A model generated the notes under the pieces. It searched no databases. It saw nothing but the letters and a program-made list of their open reading frames with translations, and was not told where the DNA came from. 64,000 nt of DNA from Diphasiastrum complanatum (lineage: Eukaryota > Streptophyta > Lycopodiopsida > Lycopodiales > Lycopodiaceae), in the NCBI GenBank assembly GCA_029204225.1, contig CM055093.1, positions 24,967,912 through 25,031,911 of the forward strand. Reading direction: 5' to 3'. A program made the position numbers and the translations under genes. Positions 10,455-21,890 of this stretch are shown here, piece by piece (position 1 is the stretch's first letter; each line of letters opens with the position of its first letter).

Positions 10455-13400
10455 CTGCACGTGGCAGTTGATTGTTAAATGATCCCTAGCTTTCCATCGC
10501 CACAAATTCAAGATTGTAAGGATTTTGCCTACCTTCTCTATTTGTCAGAATTTCCAAATACAATGATTGCATAATGAAAGCTTATCAACTTCTCACTTTG
10601 TCTGTGTGCAATAAATGCTCATGGACACTGAAAGAGAAAATAACAAGCATGCTCAGCAATGAGCAACACAAATGGAAATCTAGCCCAACAAAGGTACTTG
10701 TAAGAGACCTAGTAGTGTCAGGATAGAATCAAAACTGGTCTAACTGCGACCACATGCAGATCCAGACCTAAGCATAATAACACATACATTCAAATTGAGA
10801 TCTGCCTTCAAATTTGAGCATTTGGAAAAGATTCGAAGATTTAAATTGAACCAACTTCCAAGTATGAGAAAGAAAATTTATGTTTAAGTAGCAACAATGA
10901 CTGCTATAGCTATCCCATAGGGCACCTTAAGGTCACATTTCAAACACTCCCTAGCATCCAAAAGTGTCATATGAAATGACTACATTTCAAAACAAGCTTC
11001 AAAGTCTCGATAGGAGTAAAACGAGGATTCAAATCTTGCCTGAAATTTTTTACAGTTGAAACCCCTTACATCAAGATTCATCTGATTACGGGCCTCAGTC
11101 GGAACCACACAGAAATTTGAAAGAGTGACAAGAATAACATATTACTCGATGTCGGATGAATGCACAACAACAACAGCCGTAGTTTGAGGGTCTTTTAAGG
11201 AAAATTTCTAACCCAGCAGGACTTCTGTATATCACTGTTAAGACTTACCTAAGACTAAACAGCAAAACCATTAAACAACTGAAGGACAAATTGCCAAAGT
11301 ACATGGAGAGTTGATAGAACTGCAAATCATCATTAAAGGACCAGGTCATCTGAAAAGGAAGCTTTCCTGCTCAATTGTGCATCTTGCTTGTTCCAAAGCA
11401 AGGTAGAATGACATTTCATTATGAGGAAACAAAAAGGTCATGAATGAACTGAATATTGCAATCAGTCCAGGAAACAGTGCCCGTAATTTCAAAAATTGCA
11501 AGGATGAACATGATTATGTGCTTCATTGAAAGGGTGGCTTCGTAGATTTCAAGTTGTTCTAAAAGATATATGAAGAACAGTTTGTTTACTACTTTTGACT
11601 AAAGTTCGATGGATTTAGTCTTGAAAAAGTATCTACTAACCGGTTAGGACACTTATTATTTTTTCCAAAGAGATTTGAGCCATTGTGGCAGTCTTCTTTG
11701 ATAATACTTTCACGTTGAAGAACCTTCAAGCATAGAAAGGAAATCGACAAGTAGTTTCGCAAGCTCTAAGAAGTAACATGCTTTCTGTTATTTCATCACA
11801 AAAAACAAAAAACTATTCGGATAGTTAGCATACTCAGGGATTCTGAATGAGCAAAGAGATTTGAGCCATTGCGGCACTCTTCTTTGATAATCACGTTGAA
11901 GAACCTTCAAGCATTAAGTAAAATAGAAAGGAAATCAACAAGTAGTTTTGCAACTCTAAGAAGTAACATGCTTTCTGTTGTCTCATCACAAAAAACAAAA
12001 AACTATTAGGAAAGTTAGCATACTCAGGGATTCTGAATGAGCAAAGAGATTTCAGGCAGTGTGGCAGTCTTCTTTGATAATACTTTCACGTCGAAGAACC
12101 TTTGAGCATTAAGTAAAATAGAAAGGAAATTAACATGTAGTTTTGCAAGCCGCCTTTAGAATCTTCATTGACAACAATCCATTCCATTCTAGGTAGCTTG
12201 ATTTTCAATGCAAATTTCATGAGAGCTCTCCATAAAAAAGGTGCAAAGCATGGACTAAATCATCAGCAATGTCATAAGACACTAAGTAATAGCTATTTTA
12301 TGAAGTCTTGTGAATGCATAAAGAAGCAGTTACTGCAGTATTTGATTGCGTACAAGACTCCTAGAAGTTGGAAATCCAACTACTATCCCTTTCCCATATG
12401 AAAGAGGTTGTGGAGGACAGAGACACTATTCTTCCATTCTGTTGGAATCTTTTTTTGCAGGTAGGCATGAAGATAAGGTCACCAAAAGGAGGAATTGTCA
12501 TCTCTACTGAGGACACTGTGCTCCAACTTGTGATCGTACATGATTTTGGAAAACGGCTAAACGATCATGCCTTATAGCTTTACTTATCTTGTTGGGAGAT
12601 GGATTGAGAAGTTTTCATCCTCTTCCTTCTATAGATCCTGGTAACTCTTAGATTGCCAGTGACACCGCAATCTTGTTCCTTTGGCTTCTAGCAATTTTTA
12701 TTCTACTTTTTTGCTTCAGAACTTTTGCGATAAGAAATCTTTAATGTGTCAGGTTTGTGGCATTCTTTTTGGAGTAGATTTATGTGTTTTCACACAACTA
12801 CATACCTACAATAGCAAGATTGGCTTTCCATAAGAGTGACCTGGAATGGTGAAAAACATTTCCCCTGTTTTTTTAATGGAGCAATAGTCCTTGAAAAGCA
12901 GGATAGAACTGTATGTTGGATAGTCCTGGCTGGAAGTGAAAGGCATGAGTAGTAAATTTATCTGATGGTGAGTTATCATCATTCTATCTAATTCATTTGC
13001 AAAAACATGGGGTTTTTGTGGCTAATTCTTGGAGTTGGGTTTGTAAACATCTGGAAAAGAAAGCTTGCAAGACTAGGAGACGCTATACAACTCTTGTTTA
13101 GGGTGGAAAATCAAACTCTCTAAAAAGATGATGGTTGCTTTTCAAAATCCTGCAACTCCAAAGATATGATAGTTCAAATTCAATGGTCAGTGTATTATCC
13201 TATTCTTTGCAATCTAACTAGTATGCAACGTGATATTTCAAAAGCTAAACTAAATGTGAATAATGTTATGTCTAGGGTAGAAGTTAAAACACAGCATATC
13301 AAAAGAGACTTGCACTCTTCATCCACAAAGTCTCAAAATCCTGCAAACTAGAAAATTTGAGAATTGCAATTCTCTATTATTTTGTGAACATGAATTTTAA

Positions 13401-14623
13401 GGTTAAGATCTTGTATCAATTCACCATTTTCTATATACATAAAATATTGCCAGTTTTGTGGAAAACAACATCCTTCAAAATTCATAATGCTGATTTTTGA
13501 AAAACGCCAGTCCCATTCTCAGATAGAGTCACTTTTCTCTTGAAGTGCTGGTCAGCGAGGCAATAGACCAATAAAGGTCTTCTATCATCTCAATGATAGA
13601 TGATGCCTACATAGCATATTGTCATTAACTTTATGTAGCAACCACTGGATTGCATTAACCAAACGATTCACGATCATGATTGTGTTCAAGCACCGGATGG
13701 ACTTGATAAGCTTTGAATATAAGAGATAATTCATTCGCTTCCCCAAATGAAGAGCTGAAATTGTAAGCAATGATATGCTACTGAAATTGTGAGTGGTGAT
13801 GGTGCTTGCACCTGGCTCAAGAAGCATGGGAAACTCTTCAAAAAATATATGAATCTAAGGTTCCTCCAATATTTGTCACTAATCCGGGAAATCTTAAATC
13901 ACAAACATTCACAGTAAAGCTTCATAAAGTTTATTATCCCCTTCTTGTAAAGGTTCACAGTCATACCATAGAAGAATTTGCATGTAATGCTTTTATACAA
14001 TCAACGTGCTGGATGGAAAAACTAGCGTTGGGCATAAAAACTAGATATACAAACCTTATTAAGTATATTTTTATAGTAAAAGTCAAAACAAAGAATATCC
14101 ACTCTGAGCTCTGAACAATCTACTTAATGAGCACTTTCAAAGCCAATACAACACCTGTTGGCAGTGAGTGAACTATGTATGTCTGAGTAGAATATTCCCA
14201 AGTCATCAATCAAATAACTTCATCAAAATAGGACAAATATAAAAATCACAATTTTCAATGCCACCTGCTTTGACATATGCAGATTGATGGGATGTTAAGC
14301 ATTGGCCCATGTGCAAGAATTCTATGGGCAAATTGCAATAAGAAAATTATGAGGTTTACAGTAGTAAGACCCATGTTTTAACATAATGGAGTAGCAACCT
14401 TCAAACATGCCTATCCTTGTCAATGAGTGTAGACAAATCATTCAGTCATAACGAGCCAACTTAGAGAAACAATGCCAAAGTTAGCATTAGAACAAATATA
14501 TATACCACAGTCTATCTAAGATGATATAACTGAGAAAAAATCTGTCAATAAGGGAAATTAAGTTCTGGCATTAACCATCCAGACACATATAGCTGAAAAC
14601 TGAAAGTGGAACGAGAAACGCAC
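10455..14623 (-). other. 4.2-kb intron of the CDK5RAP1-like gene
   Basis: Bounded on the minus strand by donor GTGCGT at 14623 and acceptor GCAG at 10455. It contains a 188-bp-period tandem repeat (11,666-12,153) and otherwise AT-rich sequence. A short plus-strand peptide AQEAWETLQKIYESK near 13,818-13,862 resembles copia gag, but the similarity stops there. No other gene is seen. Confidence 0.8.
11666..12153. repeat. Tandem repeat, about 2.6 copies of 186-190 bp
   Basis: Units start with CAAAGAGATTT at 11,666, 11,852 and 12,042. Each runs through 'tcttctttgataat', 'gaagaacctt', 'aagtaacatgctttctgtt' and 'tactcagggattctgaatgag'. Neighbouring units differ by substitutions and small indels; the third stops about 110 bases in. 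It lies inside the intron. Confidence 0.88.
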
Positions 14624-15769
14624 CAGCAATGAAGTCACTACTGATCCCAACATCAGGAAGGATGGCACGGATTCTATCCACTAGAAGCAAGTATGCTTCC
14701 CGGTCATACCCTCGCCGCATTTTTTCCAACATACGTGTACTACCAGACTGAGCTGGTAAGTGAATGCTTTTACAAATATTTGGGCAATCCCTCATTATGT
14801 AGAGCAGATCATCAGGAAAATCCTTTGGGTGCGGAGAAGTGAAGCGAAACCGCATTTCCGGATAGCATTCAGATAAGTGATTAAGTAAATTGGAAAATCG
14901 TAACCCACCTTCTTTGACTCTGTAAATACTTGTAAATCCGGGACTCAAAAGATCAGATTCAAAAAATTTAACTTTCTGGTTTCCGTCACTTTTAGAGATT
15001 AAGTTGTTATGGACCCCAGTTCCACCTGTCACTGCCATTTTGGCTGGGCCTTGATACGACTCTGTTGAGCTCTGACAGTGCTCTTCGTAACCGCCAGATG
15101 TATCATTGTAGCTGTTAACATTTTGGCCAAGTAGCATCACCTCTTTCACTCCTTGACTCCAAAGCTCTCCTACCTCCCTAATGATTGAACTTACGGGGCG
15201 AGATCTTTCTCTACCTCGAGTAAACGGTACAATACAGTAAGAGCACATGTTATTGCATCCGCGCATGATTGAGATGAAGGCTGTAATTGAGCTCTTTGAG
15301 ATTCTGATGGGCGACACATCAGCATATGTCTCCTCCAAAGACAACAAAGTGTTGATTCCAGTCTGGCCCTCATCAACAAGGGCTAGTAGACGAGGAAGAT
15401 CTCGATAAGCATCAGGCCCACACACAACATCCACCATTTTATCAGCATCAATGAGTTTTTCCTTCAATCTCTCAGCCATGCAACCAAGCACTGCAACCTT
15501 TGGGGGGAACTTGGGCTTCTCAGGGAAAGTATCAGCTGTTTTTTTCCATGTTCGTTTGAGATACTTGAAATAATTCAAACGATGCCAAATTTTGTGTTCA
15601 GCATTTTCCCTTATGGCACACGTGTTCACAAATATCACATCAGCTTCCTCAGGTTTGTCCATAATTCTCGTATAGCCAGCATCTTTCATGATGGCTAGAA
15701 CAATCTCCATGTCATTTACATTCATTTGGCATCCATATGTCTCATAGTATATCCTGCCTGCAGGCCTTT
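14624..15769 (-). CDS. CDK5RAP1: CDK5RAP1-like tRNA methylthiotransferase, central catalytic exon
   Basis: The minus-strand frame contains the full UPF0004 domain with its three cluster-binding cysteines ([23 protein letters not shown]) and the radical-SAM motif [14 protein letters not shown] (CX3CX2C). The conserved [15 protein letters not shown] and HLPAQSGS segments follow. Counting from the Met at 15776, cluster cysteines are at 16, 53, 99 and 174, 178, 181. The exon ends at SSDFIAG with donor G|GTGCGT. An insertion of roughly 60 residues lies between NVNSYND and GLRF. If the Met at 15776 were the start, the protein would have 613 residues without a transit peptide. I prefer splicing from 19,947 into an acceptor GGAAG|AA at 15770. 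The two iron-sulphur clusters carry out the methylthiolation. Confidence 0.9.
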
Positions 15770-15869
15770 CTTCCATTGATCGATCATCCAGGTATGGAAC
15801 CAGAGACCTTTACTTCCATCAGAAGAGAAATGAACAGCCATGTAGAGATATATCAAAAACTGTAAACAA

Positions 15870-15872
<3 letters not shown>

Positions 15873-15930
<58 letters not shown>
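15873..15930. repeat. (CT)n microsatellite
   Basis: About 29 uninterrupted CT units, about 100 bases upstream (minus-strand sense) of the central exon of the CDK5RAP1-like gene, within its proposed first intron. The apparent reading frame of alternating Glu/Arg across it is not a protein. Confidence 0.95.
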
Positions 15931-15932
<2 letters not shown>

Positions 15933-16150
15933 GGATGGTTCTTCGCTTATTCTTGCCTAAACTTACCTTGCTACACATATACATACTCTCTACGGTGCAC
16001 GACAACCTAAAGATAACAGGGGGGCCTCTATTCTGCAAAATACCCCTATTTAAAAATGTTTCCTGATCGACGGTGAAGATTCATGTACCCTAGATCTAAT
16101 GGACAAGATACGTAGCTTCTCCTACAAGACACAAACACCTCCATTGTAAG

Positions 16151-16257
16151 CTATATAAGCCAGGGAGTTTACCACCTCCTACACTCTTCCAGCTACTGCT
16201 TCTATTGAGCGCCCATCCAATCTTTGGTGAAAAAAGATCCAGTGCTATTAAGGTAAG
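16151..16257 (+). promoter_or_regulatory. Possible core promoter and leader exon
   Basis: CTATATAAG at 16,151-16,159 is followed by a pyrimidine-rich leader and, about 95 bases on, a good donor context ATTAAG|GTAAGCC at 16,249-16,257. This looks like a TATA box with a short non-coding first exon on the plus strand, but no coding sequence or LTR partner was found downstream. Confidence 0.28.
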
Positions 16258-17944
16258 CCTCTTGCATACTTCATCTCTTTATGCTTTTTTCTACATAATG
16301 TAGAGATCTACTTGCAATGATTTTCAAGCTCTAAATCGTGGCAGCATTTATGCCATTTAACTTCGGTGGATGAGCATTGATCATGTAGCTAATGTATTGA
16401 TTAATTTGTGATATTTCACAGCGCTTGAGTTCTAGCAATAAAACCCTTGGTCTTCTAGCGCCCAGATCGCACTACTGATGGCCACGTTTCATGATACATC
16501 TAAATGATATATTTATGTTCAATTTAGCATGTATCATGCTTGCATGAATATTGCAGCTATGAATTGCTTTGGATGTGAATTGCTTTTGCTAAATCTTTCA
16601 TAACATTGGATCATCATGATCATGTGAATAGCTGTCATTGCAGCAATGAACATGTTTACCTTATGAGATTTTGACTGACAGCTGCCGCTGATAGCCTGTT
16701 TGACAGCTGTATTTACTCTGCTAATTCATTCCACTGATAGGCGGCCGCTACCAATCTACTTAATAGTGTTCATTCTGTTGTTAGGCTGGCCACCGCTACC
16801 AATCCATATATATCATGGAGGTTCGCTGACAATCCATATTGCTTTCACTAAGGGCCGTTGGAGTATCTTATCACTACAACAATACCATGTCTAAAATATG
16901 TATTAAACCATTGGTTGTGTTCTTACATGCCTTACTCTACACTTGATAACAAATGTATACTTCAATATGTTCATTCTTTTACAGCTACGTCACTACAAGT
17001 GACTCTACATTCGTGAATCGACATTGATTGGTGAAGAGTTAAGGAGTTTCTTTAACATGCTTCGATTCTGCAACATTTTATCATATACAGGTATGATGCT
17101 TCAGATTCTGGTTATAGCAAAGCTTACATAATCCATTGTTTACACACTATCAATTTAAGATCGTGTGATATTTTTGGAACAACGATAGTATGTGATAAAT
17201 ATGCTTGTATATAAGAAAGTAGGCTTGTTATAAGACTGCCATACGTTCAGGAGTTATTGTGTGCTGATCGTTATACTTCGAACTGAGATATATATGTTGG
17301 TTATTAGTAACAAGTACGAAGAATTATGGCATCCTCACAGGAACACACAACGTCAATCATCCAAGTTAGTAACATTATACTCTTACTTGATGAGTATCTA
17401 CAAATGCTATGGAGAGGAAGATCAATGAATGCAAATTGACTGCATATTTCGCATTGAAATCAATAACCTTACCACAACATATTAGGCTTTGTTTATATAC
17501 TTATATGCGGGTTTTTTTAGATCTATCAAATACCTAGGCAACGTCACGATAAGTTAGCTCAATAACCTTATCTATCTGCCCTTTTTTTGCATAACACTTC
17601 ACGTCATGATATTAATTGCTCTTCGCTCTATCTTTATCTAACCAAAATTGGTCATTTTTTAAAAATTAGGTACTCTGGCTTGGAATCTGTTGTATCACAT
17701 GGATTTGTGCAATAGTATATTGATATCCATATGGATTAGTACTGAAATGGATATCCGCGCCATACCTAATGTTATTAACATTTCCTAAGTTATTGTATGG
17801 TAAGACTTGCTTGTCCTTCTAGGTTCATACACTGTAATGATAGGATACGCGCTTGCTAGTACATGGAAAGCATGGATATGCTCAGAGAAATTGACATTGG
17901 TACACAACATGTTGGGCTCCAGTGAACCTGCTTAGGCTTAACCA
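16258..17944. other. Spacer without recognisable genes
   Basis: No coding motif. A short duplicated phrase (GGC.GGCC.CCGCTACCAATC) occurs at about 16,741 and 16,784. The stretch lies in the proposed first intron of the CDK5RAP1-like gene on the other strand. Confidence 0.45.
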
Positions 17945-18600
17945 TGACTAACCATATGGTGTAGAAATAGGCTTGCACTTTGACATATTGAACTTTTCAA
18001 GAAGTTCATGAGCATACTTAGATTGAGAAATAAATAGCCCATGTGCTACTCTCCATACCTCAATCTCAAGGAAGTATTGTAGTGAACCAAGATCTTTCAT
18101 GTCAAACTTTGATGAGAGATCTTTCTTGATATTCTCAATCACGAACTTGTGATAACAAGATCATCAACATACATCAGTACAATCACAATGTGACCATCCC
18201 TGATCAAAACATACAGTGTAGGCTCCGAACTACTCCTCTGAAAGCCAAGCTCCTCAACGTATGTGTCAATCCTCATGTACCATGCTCCAGGTGCTTGCTT
18301 TAGTCCATATAATGCCTTGCCCAACTTGTTGTCCTGCTACTATGTATTCCTCTAGCTGCTCCATGTAGACTTCCTCCTCTAGAAATCCATTCAAGAATGC
18401 ACTCTTCACATCCATTTGTTGAATATCCCATCCAAACTGAGCTACCAGTGACAAAACCATCCTCAAAGTAGTTAACTTACCAACTGGTGTAAAAGTTTTT
18501 TCATAGTCAATCCCTTCCTATTGAGCATACCCTTTTGCAACCAACCTTGCCTTATGTTTATCTATAGAACCATCCTCAAATGACTTAAATCAGGTTTCCT
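17945..18600 (-). pseudogene. Copia reverse transcriptase fragment
   Basis: Minus-strand frames carry [46 protein letters not shown], the catalytic LMYVDDLVI and LFISQSKYAHELL, in order. Two frameshifts separate the pieces near 18,320 and 18,140. It is a truncated copia RT in which gag, protease and integrase are absent. Confidence 0.85.
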
Positions 18601-18689
18601 CCTGTGTAAGTTTCCTTTGGAGTTTGATTCATTACAACCTTTGTAGGACTTCAATTCAAAAGATAAACCGTTGTCTTAACTGCTTCATG

Positions 18690-19095
18690 CATTGACCAAA
18701 GCAGTCACATTGTAAAGCCGCCAAGCGCATTCTTAGGTATGTGAATGATACATCAAAGTTTGGCTTATTCTATTCCCACGATACTAACCTTGTGAAACTT
18801 GAAGGCTATGTCGATGCAGATTGGGGTGGAAACATGGACGATAGATGCTCCACTCCAAAGTATGTGTTTCACATTGGTAATGTTCGTTTTTCATGGTCTA
18901 GCAAGAAGCATAATACAATAGCTCTATCCACTACAAAAGCAGAGTATAAAGAGCTTTGGGGAGTGTTGTAGAGAAAGCTGTTTGGTTACGACATTTTCTT
19001 GCAAAGATTGGACTTCAGCAGGACTTTGGGAGTAGAGTCTTTGATGAATGCTTGATTATACAGGGCTTTCTAAATCTACATTAACGAACCTTGTA
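18690..19095 (+). pseudogene. Copia RNase H fragment, opposite orientation
   Basis: Plus-strand peptide AAKRILRYV...LEGYVDADWGGNMDDRCST, FSWSSKKHNTIALSTTKAEYKELW is the copia RNase H domain with catalytic Asp (DADW) and Glu (KAEY) in place. A stop follows LWGVL, and the frame then shifts. It faces away from the RT fragment 90 bases to the left, so the two are not one colinear element. Confidence 0.82.
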
Positions 19096-19946
19096 GAAAC
19101 ATTAACATTGAGTTCTAAGATGTAACTTATTATGGTCCCGTAGAACACTTTTTTCTTTTCTTTTCCCAAAATGTGTTGTGTACTGCCATGGGCTTTCCAG
19201 CATGAAGGACATTATGGCTGGAAAAGCTGGGCTTTCCAGTATAGAGTTGCTACTGTTAGCGTTAAGTCAAAGACGGAGATTATGTAAGATCATTAATGCC
19301 CTGCCAAAATAGAGTAAAAAAACCTCACGTCTTTACGAGCTCACTACGACTAGTAATTTCCAAAGAATCATTTCCAAGGTGTGTGTCATAACAGTGATAG
19401 TTCTGCAGCTAAAATTGCGAGGCAAAAGCTTTTCCCTTCCAAGAGTAGGGAAATTGTAGGTTCGAAGTAACAGAACAGACAATTGAACTGTAGCTGTTGC
19501 CCCAAGATCGTATCTTAGCGGTCCTGTTTAACTTTGTTTGCTCCAAACTAGACCAGTTTCCTGCCTATCGTGTGATATATATCTAGAAGTAATAGGAGTC
19601 CAGCATTTCATTGAAAGTTTCCTCCCTAAGACAATCAGAGATCTTACTTTCGTTGTCTGCTTCCTTTCAATCGAATCTTAGGCCTTGCAACAGAAGTCAG
19701 ATGTAGTACTTTATATGCATCAACAATGTTTAAGAAACGCGCATTAACTGAATCAAGTTCAAAATAAACAAAGATGCACTTGAATATAGAGAGGCCCTAT
19801 GACGTCGTTTAGGTGATTGATGCTGCAACGAAGTGGTACGTACGAGGAGGGTATGGATTGTGGAGGTAAGTTGTGCTGCTTGTGCGTGAAACTAAAAAGA
19901 CCAGGTCCATAGCGGAGCAGCTTCTTCTCCTCCTTTCGACTGTTAC
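19096..19946. other. Spacer, possibly decayed LTR
   Basis: No coding motif. It follows a plus-strand copia RNase H and has short TATA-like and pyrimidine-rich stretches, so an old LTR is possible, but no second copy is present to define it. Confidence 0.3.
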
Positions 19947-20172
19947 CAGTAACGTCTGAAGCAATGGATCTGGAAGGAAAGGACAGTAGTTGGGAACATA
20001 GAAAACAACCCCGCGACCTCAACACTCCTGTTGCTGCCATTCGCATAGCACCTCCTCCTCCTGCTGCTGGTGGTAGAGGGATTGACGATGAAATGAAAGG
20101 AGGCAGGAGGAGGATGGAGTGCGACAACGATCCTGCACTTGTTCTCCTTCTTGTTGGACGCCAAACGGCCAT
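19947..20172 (-). CDS. CDK5RAP1: Proposed first exon of the CDK5RAP1-like gene (organelle transit peptide)
   Basis: A minus-strand frame from the Met at 20172 (an upstream in-frame Met is at 20208) gives MAVWRPTRRRTSAGS, a Ser/Leu/Pro-rich part, then MRMAATGVLRSRGCFL and SFPSRSIASDVT. It is rich in Arg and Ser and has almost no acidic residues, as in mitochondrial or plastid presequences. The donor ACTG|GTAACA at 19946 leaves one base. Joined to the acceptor GGAAG|AA at 15770 it restores the frame into [17 protein letters not shown], the start of the conserved domain. The intron would be 4,177 bp and contain the copia RT and RNase H pieces and the CT repeat. The match in phase, strand and targeting character is inference. 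Confidence 0.45.
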
Positions 20173-20689
20173 TTGAATGTGCGTCGTCGCCATTGCACAT
20201 ACATTCATTCAATAAAAGACTAGCATATGTTCCTTTGAAGGAGGATTTGATATTCATGTCAATACCCAATTGCAATTACTTTTTTGCCCATTCTACGTGG
20301 GAGATTGATGTGGGATCTATAGTTTGTTATCTATTTTGATGTTCTATAAGCACTCTTTAATGATCTAGATTAGCTGACCCTATCAATTCTGCAACGGGCG
20401 ACGGTGGCTGGGTATGCTACATCTCATCCCCTTTTATTAGCCGACTCACCACCTCTTCACTTTTCTGATCTGTTGCAGTCACTTGGCAGACTCCCACTGA
20501 CATCATCATAGTTTATGCACTTTTATTTTTCATGCCAGGATCTGGATTAATCTTAACTTTACTACAAGCTTCGCTCTTGTTTGAGCTTACTTTTGTATAA
20601 ACTTCCCCTTCAGGGTGTACATATCTTTTTCATCAATGTACCTACTACTTTTTTCTTTGAATAAATGCACCAGGGTGTTTCTCTTTCGT
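20173..20689. other. Upstream spacer of the CDK5RAP1-like gene
   Basis: No coding motif beyond frames overlapping the proposed first exon. It would contain the promoter of that gene if the first exon is right. TATAGA-type sequences occur near 20,315-20,345 but none is convincing. Confidence 0.3.
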
Positions 20690-21890
20690 AATCAGTTAAC
20701 ATGAAAAATCAGATGGACTTTCAAGTTGTTTGGGAGTTCTAGCTCGTAGAAAACTTTGCCTATTCTTTTACTGATAGTAATGGACCACAATACCTATGAG
20801 ACAACTTAGCACACACTCTTGTTTTTATTTTAAAGTCAGCGAAACTCTAAGGAAGACTTTCTTGTCTGGAGAGAATTGTCTATTCTATCAATGTGGATAT
20901 GCATAATGCTTGGCTTGCTTAATGCTTCTTCTAGCATGTTCTAACATCTCGTTTAAAGCTTCTAAAATATTTTTTTTGCTACTTCAATTTTTTCTTGTTT
21001 GAACTCTACAATTGTGGGTGAGCGTGGCTGAAAACCATACATTAGCATAAATGGGCTGTATCCCATTGCTAAATGTTTACACTATTATAAACAAACTCTA
21101 ATATTGGAAGATATTCTTTCTAATTAGTCTATTTTTTGCGAACATATGGTCGAAGCATATCCTCCAACACGTAATTTACTCTTTCTGTTTGACCGTCCAT
21201 CTGGGGATAGTTTGTAGCACTCATATTCAATTTGGTATGGAGATAATAGAGCACTATTGTCCAAAAACTTCTATCAAACTTATTGTCTATTCCAGAAGGA
21301 AGACTGAATAATTTAAATAGCCCATCTATATACAACCTTGCTAACTCTACGGCTATAATGGTTGTTGTGGTCATAATAAAATGAGTGTGGTCAATTGTGA
21401 CCCATATAGCATCATGACCCTTCTGGGTCCTAGGGTCCTAGACAAACCTACTATAAAGTCCATGGAAATGCTTTTCCATTTATCAACTGGTATTTCTAAT
21501 GGCTGTAACAACCCTCCTACCTTTAGATGCTCTGCTTTATTAATCTGACACTCCTAACAACTAGTTTCATACTATTGGATGTCCTTTTTCATACTAGGCC
21601 AGAAAAATTGCTCCGAAGAAGCTCATAACTTTTCTGGATTCCTAGGTGTTCATCACTAGGGATGTCATGACATTCGTACAACACTTGGCACCTAAAATCC
21701 TCTAAGTTGTGAACACATAATCTATTTTTGTAAAGTGGGTACTCATTTTTTAGACTATGGATAATTATGCATCATTTTTGTATTTATCTCTTAAGAACTC
21801 ATGTAACTCATTACATATCTGGATAAAACTTAATTCGTTTACCATTGGTATTCTATTAAGATCATCTACCACTGTGTTAAATTTTTATTG
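20690..21890 (-). pseudogene. Gypsy integrase fragment
   Basis: Minus-strand pieces in order from 21,890: ELHEFLRDKY; then the zinc-binding part (CHDIPSDEHLG, CQECQINKAEH); GGLLQPLEIPVDKWKSISMDFI; the core with NYPQMDGQTERVNYVLEDMLR; MGYSPFMLMYGFQPRSP; and the C-terminal VFYELELPNNLKVHLIFHVN. This is a Ty3/gypsy integrase with stops and frameshifts. RT and gag are missing because a copia fragment abuts at about 21,890. Confidence 0.83.

Noticed and set aside
13585-13827. 80-codon minus-strand frame with Ser/Leu-rich sequence
   Set aside because: No family motif and overlapping the previous frame on the opposite strand within an intron.
13806-14114. 102-codon plus-strand frame starting with a copia-gag-like AQEAWETLQKIYESK
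   Set aside because: Only about 15 residues resemble gag; the rest has no matching motif, so I note it as a possible scrap but do not annotate a gene.
15853-16038. Minus-strand frame with alternating Glu/Arg
   Set aside because: Translation of a (CT)n microsatellite.
19964-20176. Plus-strand frame overlapping the proposed first exon
   Set aside because: Lies antisense to a frame with targeting-peptide character; Pro/Gly/Arg composition results from the CTC/CTG-rich minus-strand coding.
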